10,646 bases of DNA, taken from NCBI GenBank assembly GCA_022592435.1, contig JABYQS010000956.1:1-10646 (forward strand). The letters are read 5' to 3'. This document shows positions 1 to 7,370 of the stretch, piece by piece. The notes under the pieces were generated by a model. It did no database searches. It worked only from the letters and a program-made list of their open reading frames with translations, and was not told where the DNA came from. The DNA is from Cerioporus squamosus. Taxonomy: Eukaryota > Basidiomycota > Agaricomycetes > Polyporales > Polyporaceae. The translations under genes and the position numbers were made by a program. Numbering within the stretch: the first letter of the stretch is position 1; each line of letters starts with the position of its first letter.

Positions 1-310
1 GAGATGAGGGGAGATGGCGGGAGAGACGAAGGAAGGGAAGGCAGCTGACGAGCTGCGGTCACCGGTGACAGTCGATGTGGTTTTCTGGAGGCGCGTTCTC
101 AGCCTCTCTCAAGCCCGGGGTAATTGGGCGCCTCGAGCACCGGCTGCTGCGTGACGTAAGCAGCCTGCTTCCTCTTTTGGTGCGCTGTGAACCCAATCTG
201 CGCTGCTTTCGTGTCTCTCGGTCGCGCCCAGCTGCTCTGCTCTCTACGACGACCACGGCGAGGTTGGCCAGCGAGCGGATCGCCGACGTATGCACTGCGC
301 GTAACTTGCG
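1..310. promoter_or_regulatory. Upstream region of the phosphoesterase gene, possibly a divergent promoter
   Basis: No convincing coding sequence is visible here. The plus strand just before the ATG at 311 is pyrimidine-rich, as expected of a basidiomycete 5' leader. The first 50 bases are almost all purine on the plus strand, so the minus strand reads as a C/T tract. Such tracts often sit at transcription starts, so a divergent gene may begin just left of the window; that is inference. An 8-bp ATF/CREB-like site lies at 152-159. I see no clear TATA box. Confidence 0.35.
152..159 (+). promoter_or_regulatory. ATF/CREB-type bZIP site (TGACGTAA)
   Basis: TGACGTAA is a near-consensus binding site for ATF/CREB-type bZIP factors. 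It lies about 150 bp upstream of the phosphoesterase start codon. The same nine bases (GTGACGTAA) recur in inverted orientation in the promoter of the next gene, at 2306-2314. Binding is not shown by sequence alone. Confidence 0.3.
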
Positions 311-1952
311 ATGCCGCGCTTCTTCACCGTCCTCGCTGTTCTTGTCCCCGTCCTCAGCGTCCTCTGGGTCTGTTGGTCCTTCATTCCCGTCTTCGACTTC
401 GTCGCCAGTCTGCCGCTGTCTTGGCCCCTCGCCGTCCACCCAGACTACGAGAACACGCAGCACGCCTATGACGATGGCCACTCCGACGACCCAAGCCAGA
501 AACCGTTGCAAGCCTCAGACTTCGTGGACCATCACCGCCCGAAGCACCACGAACACCACGTACCTACAGTAGCACACTCTGACTCTGCCAAAGGCGAGTT
601 CACCAGGAAGATAGTCGCTGTCGGAGATCTCCATGGCGACATGCCGAACGCGCTGGAGGTGCTGCAGATGGCAGGAGTGGTCGACGAGAAGGGCGATTGG
701 TCCGGAGAGGTCGACTTCTTCGTGCAGACTGGGGACATCATTGACAGGTGCGTATATGCGCATAAATGCAGTCGAACATCTGGTGACGCTTGAAACAGAG
801 GTGATGATACTATCAAGCTGTACGACTGGATGGACAAACTTCGGGACCAGGCTGAGGCCGTCGGTGGAACGGTCCTGTCGCACTTGGGCAACCACGAGTG
901 GATGAATGCCATCGGTGACTGGAGGTACGTACACACAGTCTACTATCTCGTCTTCACTCTGGAACGGGAACTATTGGGAGCCGTCCATCCATGACCTCGA
1001 CTATCAGATCTGCGCGGAGGTCTATCAAGAAACTTCATACCTTCTGCTCGGTGTTACTAGCTCGCTATTGCATGGCCGCTAACGTTCTTGAAGATATGTC
1101 CACGCTTCCGAGATCAAGACTTTTGGCTCTGTCGCAGCACGCCAGAAGATGCTTTCGACGGGCCGCATCGGTCGGACTTGGGCAACCAACTACACCACCT
1201 CTTCGCGTCTCCCGTTGCACCCCTCACTGGGCCCTCCCAACACGGACTACGACCCCGCATCTCCCTCCCTCTCCGATTCGCCGCTCTCCCATGCCGCTAT
1301 CTCCTTCGTCCATGGCGGTCTAGCCCCAACCTATCCTGACCTGACACCCTTCCCATCCCGGATCAACGAGATCTCTGATTCGCTCCTCCACAAGCTGCAA
1401 CATCGCACCCAACCGCCTCCCCACCCTCCGTACCCTTACCCTGGTCTACCTCACGACGCGACGCTGACGGAACAGCGTCTGTACGGCTCGGACGGACCTC
1501 TGTGGTACCGAGGCTGGGCACTTGACCCCGAGGAGAAGGTTTGCAAGGAGGTCGACGACGTCCTCAAGAGGACGGGGACTCGGAGAATGGTGATGGGACA
1601 CACGCCTGACTTCCAGGTATGTCACTCACCCGTTGCCGTGCCCCACTAGCACTCAACTCCCCCATAGAAAATCGTATCGAGATGCGACGGGAAGATCATA
1701 ATCATCGACACGGGTGAGCCTTCTTGCAGAGCCTGCCTGGATGATTCAGATTCTGACCATGTCCCAGGCATCTCGCATGCTTATGGCGGTGCGCTGTCGG
1801 CGCTCTCGGTCACGTACACCCTTACCCCTGTCGCACACGATACACCTGGGGAGAAGATATGGACCGAGACCGAAGTCGTCAAGGCGCTGTACCTTGACCG
1901 CGAGGTGGTCCTCGCGCAAGAGAAGAGAGAGGTGGTCGGAGACTTTCATTGA
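311..1952 (+). CDS. Calcineurin-like metallophosphoesterase, Shewanella-like phosphatase (Shelphs) type, membrane-anchored
   Basis: A predicted metal-dependent phosphatase, substrate unknown. Five exons join in frame to 438 residues: 311-747, 799-924, 1094-1616, 1668-1713 and 1768-1952. The binuclear metal-site motifs appear in family order: GDLHGD at residues 105-110, GDIIDRGDD at 141-149 (split by intron 1), GNHE at 176-179, VHGG at 260-263, MGHT at 355-358, and a late IDTGIS at 375-380. The pairing of GDxxDRGDD with a GNHE block that runs on into W-R-Y-V fits bacterial-type Shelphs phosphatases better than eukaryotic PP1/PP2A. Residues about 4-36 are strongly hydrophobic with a lysine-free, short basic start, so a signal anchor with the catalytic domain outside the cytosol is likely. 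A His/Asp-rich linker (about 50-90) joins anchor and domain, and a Pro-rich insert lies near 295-306. All key residues are present. Intron 2 (169 nt) is about three times longer than the others; its splice sites were chosen because they join R188 to Y189 in frame. The start is the first Met giving the hydrophobic anchor. Confidence 0.88.
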
Positions 1953-2305
1953 TCGCGGATCCTTTGGCGAGTAACTTATTGGTTTGTGTATCACATGGCA
2001 TTGGAACTCTGTCGCTGTTTTGTTGTGCCTCGAGTTTGATACAGTATCTGATGCTGTTGTACATTGCGGCAGGAGCAAAACACGCGTTTATGGTACGTGG
2101 TGCGCATGTTCGCCGGAAATGAAGATCCTGACCGAGCTCAGGCTAGACTGGCCTTCTACGAGTGTCAGTGCAGAATTATCTGCTCGTTCCGACGCTCTGT
2201 TTTGCTTGCGTGTACGGCACTCTCGTCGGACCGCTCTCCTCGGAGGTATGTTGCAGCAAGTCCGAGCGGGATTGCAGGAAGGCCCGAGCGCCTGAGGCTG
2301 TGGCG

Positions 2306-2313
2306 TTACGTCA
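2306..2313 (-). promoter_or_regulatory. ATF/CREB-type bZIP site (TTACGTCA, inverted)
   Basis: TTACGTCA is the reverse complement of the TGACGTAA found upstream of the phosphoesterase, with one further matching base (GTGACGTAA on the minus strand). It lies about 220 bp upstream of the ATG at 2536 and about 120 bp upstream of the TATA box. Confidence 0.3.
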
Positions 2314-2429
2314 CCGACGGGTACATAAGGCAGGTGACCTTCCATATGAGGTCAAGCCGGACATGAAGCACGCCGATCGAAGATTCGACACTATGCACGC
2401 TCCAATGACATACGCAGATCGCGCAACGC

Positions 2430-2436
2430 TTATATA
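2430..2436 (+). promoter_or_regulatory. TATA box of the coiled-coil protein gene
   Basis: TTATATA followed by CCC lies 100 bp upstream of the ATG at 2536. The leader after it is rich in C, T and CA repeats (about 2488-2535), as is common downstream of fungal TATA boxes. This gives an expected transcription start near 2465 and a 5' UTR of roughly 70 nt. Confidence 0.55.
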
Positions 2437-2535
2437 CCCGCCGCCTGCAGGGCCTCTGGTCTCACCAGCCTCCGGTATACCCCACGCACAACACACACAC
2501 CCACATCCCGCTACTTATCCCTTGTCTCTCTGTTG

Positions 2536-3975
2536 ATGACGAGCCGCACCGCGACCTTCATCGACTACGCGAACACTCCTGCCAGCGAAAAGAGCATCTA
2601 CTTCGACGCGCCCATCATGATCTTCAACAAGAAGAAGTCCGCCGACGCTGAGCCGTCCGAGCCGCAAGCCGCCTCTCGATTCGAAGAACATCTTCCTGGC
2701 GCGTTCTCCACGGACGAGGACGCCCCAGTCGCGCAGGACGACGGCGCAAGCGTCACCCGCAAGCCGTCCGTTGGCATCGCCCGCGATCCCGTCATCCGCA
2801 AGGCTCCCTCTGACGGCGATGAGGAGGGGGTCGTGGCCGATCGGGAGGAGTCGCCGGAAGAGGGCGCAAACCTCGACCGGGAGGGGTCCAAGAGCTCCCA
2901 CCGCCGCTCGCAGTCCGTCGCCGTCACCGACTCTGGCTACGGCTCCGTGTCGAACGGGAACGGGAACGCCAAGCGCTCGCAGTCGCGTGCTTCCCAGCGC
3001 AGCCTGCAGGCCATCCCGGTCGTGTGGACGGACTCGCCTCGTGCGCGCAACCACCGCTCGCTCGAGGACGAAGACGACGAGGAGCAGGACGATGAGCGCC
3101 GGGCTCGCGACAGCAACTTCAGGCGTGCGGCGTCGCTGCGCTCGTTCCGGTCTGCTGGCCCCAGGGGCAGCAACGCCGACTTTGAGGACCGCGGGAGCAT
3201 CAGGACGACCCCGAGCATGGATGCCGGGAGGAGGAGCGCCCTGAGGCGCCGCAGGGCTAGCTTGAGCAACGGCAGCTTCGCGAGTGGCCCCGGTACCATT
3301 GGCCCTGCTGCCAGTGCCGACCTTGACGGATCCTTCCAGACGAGGAGCCGTAGCGCGGATCTGTCCCTGACCGAGAAGCAGAAGGTCAAGCTCAGTAAGG
3401 AGCAGAGTAAGCACCCCGTTTCTCCTGCGCGTCTTCGATGATCTAACGCTGACGCTTTCACAGTCAAGGAGGGGAAGAAGGTGGCAAAGATCATCAAGGC
3501 TGAGGGGAAGGCCGAGAAGAGAGCGCTCGAAGATGCGCTCAAGGAGCTCGCCGACCTTCAGAAGTTGCAGAAGGTCGCTGTGAAGGTGCGCATTCGTTCC
3601 ACCATGTGTCGTGCGAATCCCTCCTGATCGTCTTCTCTCACACTTAGGACGAGAGCAAGACCTATAACGCCTACTCGAAGACCCTGCGCGAGTTCCGCAA
3701 GGCGGAGCTCGAGTTTTTCGCCGCCCGAGCAAAGTACGAGCGCGCACAGGCCGACCTCCAGGCGCAGGAGGACGCGCGCGACGCTTCCCGCAGTCACGCC
3801 CGCGAAATCACGGAGATGCTGCAAGAGAAGAATCGGGAGGTCGAGTGGCTGCGGGCCCAGAAGGCTGTCGACGACGTGAGTCGATTCGGAAATCCCATCA
3901 TGATCACTAAGTCTGACGATGCATCTTCAGCGCGAGCGTGAAGCCAAGGTCAGACAGCTCACCGGCAAGGCGTGA
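2536..3975 (+). CDS. Ser/Arg-rich protein with C-terminal coiled coil, function unknown
   Basis: Four exons (2536-3406, 3464-3585, 3648-3875, 3931-3975) join in frame to 421 residues. Residues 8-34 (FIDYANTPASEKSIYFDAP onwards, ending IFNKKK) look like a folded or conserved entry motif. Residues 35-275 are disordered, with an acidic patch at 177-188 and many basophilic kinase-type sites (RRSQS at 123, RRAAS at 196, RRRRAS at 237, RSRS at 270). From about 279 the chain becomes highly charged and helical, rich in Lys, Glu and Ala with few helix breakers: a coiled coil or basic helix running nearly to the end. I have a loose memory of similar Agaricomycete proteins being labelled 'DNA binding protein Ncp1'; I cannot confirm that and assign no symbol. 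The exon 1 donor is at 3407; a second GTAAG at 3395 gives a worse frame. The ATG is the first after the TATA box in this frame. The gene faces the peroxidase gene tail to tail. Confidence 0.85.
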
Positions 3976-4225
3976 TGCTACAGTGTGAGTTCTGTGTATG
4001 ATATGGATTTGTCTTGAGATACCCATATGGAACCACATACTACTGTTACTGTACGCTCTGGAGAGAATATGATACCTGTCTTGCTGAGGCCCACGGGAGG
4101 AAATTTGGAGCATTGTTATATCGTAGCATGCGCGAACAATCTAAAATTACAACGGATCACAAAATGGATCACAACTTCGTCCTCCCGACATTTCCCATAG
4201 CGTCAGAATTGGCTCCGTCCTGCAG
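3976..4225. other. Convergent intergenic region (shared 3' ends)
   Basis: This 250-bp gap separates two genes that converge, the coiled-coil protein (+) and the glutathione peroxidase (-). It is AT-richer than its surroundings, particularly 4010-4180, as usual for fungal 3' UTRs and polyadenylation regions. I see no canonical AATAAA on either strand and no gene. Confidence 0.5.
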
Positions 4226-5092
4226 TCAGAGGAGCTTGGCGACCTCGGGGTCGATCGCCTCTGGTGAGGTCGTCGAGGCCCAGCGGTGAACGACCTTGCC
4301 CTCCTTGTCGATCAAGAACTTCTCAAAGTTCCACTAGACACGGGGGTCAGCAGTATTCCGATATCGGGATAGGGCAATATGTGGCGACGATGAGTTTAGA
4401 GATGGTCCTCGATCGCGAGATGTATGTGATCGGAAGGGTGCGATGCTTGGAGGAAACGGAACGTATTGCGAGGGGTCAATGAAGACGTACCTTGATACGG
4501 GTGAGGCCCAGGAGGCCGGCCTTCTGGCTCTTGAGCCACTTGTACACCTCGTTCGTGTTGTCGCCGTTCACGTCCGACTTGGCCATGAGCGGGAAGGTGA
4601 CGCCGTGGTTGAGCTCGCAGAACTCGGCGATCTTCTCGTCGCCCTCGGGTTCCTGGCCCCCAAACTGCAGCGCACACGCGCACACAAGGCAGAGGAGAGA
4701 GTCAGAAGGGCGCGCAAGACATCAAGGACAAGTCCGGGAGGGAGAGGGGGAGATGATGCGTGAGATCGAGGAGTGGTGGTGGTGAGCGGAGCGGGAGCGT
4801 GCGCGACGCACCTGGTTGCATGGGAACCCGAGGATCACGAAGCCTCGGTCCTTGTACTTCTTGTACAGAGCCTCGAGGCCCTTGTATTGGGGTGTGAAGC
4901 CGCTGCAGGCAGTACGAGCGAGATGAGGCCGGATCCATCAGTACTCCGAGACTCGAGACGGACGACGCAAGCTGCATACCACTTCGACGCGGTGTTCACG
5001 ATAAGCACGACCTTGCCCCTCAGCTGCTCAAAGTCGTACGTCTTGCCGCCAGGGAGGGCCGCCTTGAGGCTGTAGAACGAGGAGTCGGACAT
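4226..5092 (-). CDS. Glutathione peroxidase family, thioredoxin-dependent fungal type (Gpx3/Orp1-like)
   Basis: This enzyme reduces hydrogen and lipid hydroperoxides; fungal members mostly draw electrons from thioredoxin, and yeast Gpx3 also acts as a peroxide sensor. Four exons in minus-strand order (5092-4980, 4902-4812, 4664-4491, 4333-4226) give 161 residues, the usual length for non-selenium fungal and plant enzymes. The peroxidatic cysteine is C38 in SKCGFTPQ, its TGC codon split by intron 1; it is not selenocysteine. The rest of the catalytic tetrad is Q72 (FGGQEP), W127 and N128 (WNFEKF). C66 (GFPCNQF) and C84 (EFCELNHG) match yeast Gpx3 C64 and C82, the latter being the resolving cysteine. 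The ORF ends in a normal C-terminus with no gap. Introns are 77, 147 and 157 nt. The ATG at 5092 has a purine at -3 and starts the conserved domain directly, but the frame stays open upstream and may supply a mitochondrial presequence. Confidence 0.95.
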
Positions 5093-5293
5093 GGCTGGTC
5101 GGGTAGAGGAGAACGCGCGGGGAGCGGGGTGGGCGCCGAGCGTGAGGGTGCGTGCAGATGGGACTTTCGCGAGGTGGGAGAGCGGGCGATAGAGCTGTCG
5201 GAGGAGGACAGTCGGAAGGGCTCCTTTATGTAGTACGCGGGAGAAAAGTGGCGAGTGCGGACGAGACCATATGGCTGGCGCGACAGTTCTCAT
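5093..5293 (-). other. In-frame 5' extension of the peroxidase gene, putative mitochondrial presequence
   Basis: The peroxidase frame continues without a stop upstream of the ATG at 5092. Starting at the ATG at 5293 it adds 67 residues that contain ten Arg/Lys and no Asp or Glu. The last stretch, ARTLTLGAHPAPRAFSSTRP, resembles the end of fungal mitochondrial presequences, where Arg-x-Phe-Ser-Ser/Thr marks processing sites. A further in-frame ATG at 5308 has the stronger start context (purine at -3, G at +4) and would add five residues with one Glu. Mitochondrial and cytosolic forms from alternative starts are known for mammalian GPX4. A low-acid 67-codon frame is unusual for an untranslated leader, so I think it is translated in at least some transcripts. 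Confidence 0.6.
5224..5233 (-). promoter_or_regulatory. TATA-like element inside the presequence region of the peroxidase gene
   Basis: On the minus strand this reads CTACATAAAG, about 130 nt upstream of the ATG at 5092. A transcript starting about 30 nt after it would lack the ATGs at 5293 and 5308, and so would make only the short cytosolic form. The match to TATA is imperfect. Confidence 0.3.
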
Positions 5294-5344
5294 CTCACCC
5301 GTCGCCATCGCTGCGCGCGGCGGGAACATCCAGTAGTCGTCGTG

Positions 5345-5350
5345 CACGTG
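5345..5350. promoter_or_regulatory. CACGTG palindrome (E-box) upstream of the peroxidase gene
   Basis: CACGTG is the core site of bHLH factors and of the yeast Cbf1 type. It lies about 50 bp upstream of the ATG at 5293 and 250 bp upstream of the ATG at 5092. A single hexamer can occur by chance in GC-rich DNA. Confidence 0.25.
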
Positions 5351-6037
5351 CTTTACCCGGTTACTCAGCTGCACACAGCCGTACTTACAGTATGTACGCA
5401 GGCTAGTGCTTGCTCTTCCAAAGCCTTGTGAAAGTAACTTGGTATCATGATAAGACACGAGCCCGACCGAGCTTGGTTTCGGGCAGCGAATGCCCGTCGC
5501 GGTCGGAGGAAGTCAGCGGCCGACAGGGAGTTGTCATCGTCGAGGCAAGTCCTCCTGGAAATCTCACGTGCGTGTTGGCATCCCTGTGATGCCTGCATAC
5601 TCCGTGCGGAGACATGAGCAAGCCAATGCCCACTAGCATCGGGGATCCAGTGAACCTAGACATATGTTGTTGATGCATGGGGTGATCTCAAGGGTCGTTC
5701 AATATTTAGTGGTCTCAGGAGGGAACGCATATGCATAGATTGTGATATCACAGGGAAAACGGATGTCTCACCCTGGGAATATTGCTGCGCCTTTACGTAG
5801 AGACCTCAGAGACCGCCTCGCTACTACCGAGAGTAGACGAGCGTAAGTACTCCCCACAACCCGCGACACCTAGTTTAGCTCGTTGGAAACAATCTGATGT
5901 AGGCCACAACGTTGCACACGCACCGACACCGTGTTGCAGGGCCATACGTATGCACTTGAAGTGACCACAGTCCCCGACAATTCGTCGCGAACTCAACGAC
6001 GTTACATCATGCGTGCACAGTAAGATCGAGATCTTAG

Positions 6038-6151
6038 ATTGGCGCCTTGGCATGCGTTAGCCCTCCAGACTACGTACGGAGTCCCCGGTTGTGGAAGGTT
6101 GTGCACCTGGAGACCGAGTACCTACAGATGATCAAGCGGTACGTACTCTGA
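6038..6151 (+). pseudogene. Short coding-like fragment, F-box-like phrase
   Basis: Between in-frame stops at 6035 and 6149 the plus strand encodes 37 residues with a protein-like stretch, SPRLWKVVHLETEYLQMIKR. The 'SPRLW' phrase resembles the end of the F-box helix bundle in the large Agaricomycete F-box family, where '(S/N)PRLW' is followed by an aliphatic strand. The codons for the last residues end at a GTACGT, which could have been a splice donor (6139-6144). There is no Met, no full F-box and no continuation that I can find, so this would be a relic at best. Chance open frame is the main alternative. Confidence 0.15.
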
Positions 6152-6453
6152 TGAGGTAGCCTTCACCATCAACGAGCGCGAAACTCCCGCGCAAAGAAAG
6201 AAGAGAAAGAAGCAGATCAAGCCACGTCGCCTTCTCTTGCTCATTTACGGCTAGAGCCTGGGGCCTGGAGCGGCAAGCGAGAGTAGCTATTCCAGCGAGG
6301 TGGCATCGCGTCAATGACGCTCCTACAAGTTGCAAAGCAGTCTAGCGGCCACAACTGTGCGGGGATGTAAGTCACAGGCAGGTGCATATCAGAGTTCGGT
6401 CAATCCAGTCAGCCACTGAACCAAATGTTGATACATCGGGCGTACTGGGGAAG

Positions 6454-7206
6454 TCATGTGAGGTGAGGTGACCCCGCGGCGGCGGCGGAGACAACATTAC
6501 CTTGTTCCCAAGCCGTCGGCTGAGAGGTGCGCGATATCGCAGCGCTGTCGAGTGGTGTCAAGATCCGACAATCGACGTGTGGCATAACCATGATGGTTAT
6601 CGGCTTCTTGTCTAAACGCCGTCCGTCAACGCCGGCCCACGATAGCCTTGCCAAACGTTTCTCCCGAAGCGGCTTAGCATGACAAAGCCAGCCAGATAAT
6701 TGTGCGTCGTCTCCAAGTTGGCACGTCCGACTCCGATGGTGAACCTTGAGGGCGCACCAGCGAGTGCGATACGGTATCGCGGATGATTTCGAGATCATGG
6801 GCACCTCGGGGGAGCATGATCCGAATGACGGACTTCGCGCAACGGTAGACGTTCGACCTGCCTGGCAGTTTTGATCACGTTTGAGACGATGCGGCGCATT
6901 GCGTACGTTGCGGGCAGTCAGTGTTTCACCTGTCGTTCCGGCTACAATAACGCAACCCAGAAGTTTCGTGGGGATGGGGGGCAGCTGCGATGAACGGAGG
7001 ACTGGCATGGTCAGCACATATGACAGACGACATGCCCCGGTACCGGGAGCATATGTAGAACGCATCCGACGGCAAGGTCGGCCAGCGGGGCGAAGGTTGA
7101 TCGGCACATCCGACGTCGTGCGGACTGCGATAAACACTGCGATCTGTCGTGCCTTCGCCGATGACCTGACAGAGAAGAGTCGACGCCACAGGCTCCCAGG
7201 CTCCAT
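6454..7206 (-). other. Unrecognised 250-codon open reading frame, probably not a gene
   Basis: This is the longest uninterrupted frame in the gene-poor region. The product is rich in Arg, Ser, Thr and Pro, with no membrane segment, no signal peptide and no motif I recognise. Competing open frames exist on both strands over 6881-7258, and the composition looks like translated GC-rich noncoding DNA. A decayed coding sequence or chance frame is more likely than an expressed gene. Confidence 0.15.
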
Positions 7207-7370
7207 GCGGCGGAAAGTCCAAACAAAATGGTGAGTAGTCGTACAGTAATAGATACATCTAGAGAAAGACTGAGTCAGTATGGCACAACATCACCGCAAG
7301 AAGCAGGCGGCTTGTGTGTTGCGACGTACTACGGCCCATGCTCAGTGACAGCCCCGATTCACCCATTTCG

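Larger units (their letters stand above)
1953..2535. other. Intergenic region with promoter elements; no gene seen
   Basis: About 580 bp between the phosphoesterase stop and the next start codon, both genes on the plus strand. Open frames here have no recognisable protein character and overlap one another in several frames. The right part carries an ATF/CREB-like site (2306-2313), a TATA box (2430-2436) and a C/T/A-rich leader just before the ATG, so it is the promoter of the gene at 2536. The left part presumably holds the 3' UTR of the phosphoesterase. Confidence 0.5.
5460..7370. other. Gene-poor region of about 1.9 kb with no recognised intact gene
   Basis: Apart from the distal promoter of the peroxidase gene, nothing here forms a gene model with credible splice sites and protein character. 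Open frames are short, overlap on both strands and have mixed composition. Two items inside are listed separately: a 37-codon coding-like scrap at 6038-6151 and an unrecognised 250-codon open frame at 6454-7206. I saw no terminal repeats, transposase or reverse transcriptase motifs, and no tRNA or rRNA signature. A short CGG-type run at about 6474-6488 is the only simple repeat. Confidence 0.5.

Noticed and set aside
59..511. 150-codon minus-strand frame with an acidic stretch
   Set aside because: It overlaps the phosphoesterase 5' end; the acidic run is the reverse of its leader and anchor codons. No motif and no splice support.
2162..2536. 124-codon plus-strand frame before the coiled-coil gene
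   Set aside because: It runs through the TATA box and leader of that gene, and has no recognisable composition or domain.
2515..3747. 410-codon minus-strand frame rich in Arg, Leu and Val
   Set aside because: It is the antisense of the coiled-coil protein gene, spans two of its introns, and exists because of GC-rich third positions.
4902..4980. Possible selenocysteine in the peroxidase
   Set aside because: The catalytic codon is TGC, assembled across intron 1, and fungi of this group are not expected to use selenocysteine.
6474..6488. CGG-type trinucleotide run
   Set aside because: Only about four units; a common low-complexity stretch in GC-rich DNA.
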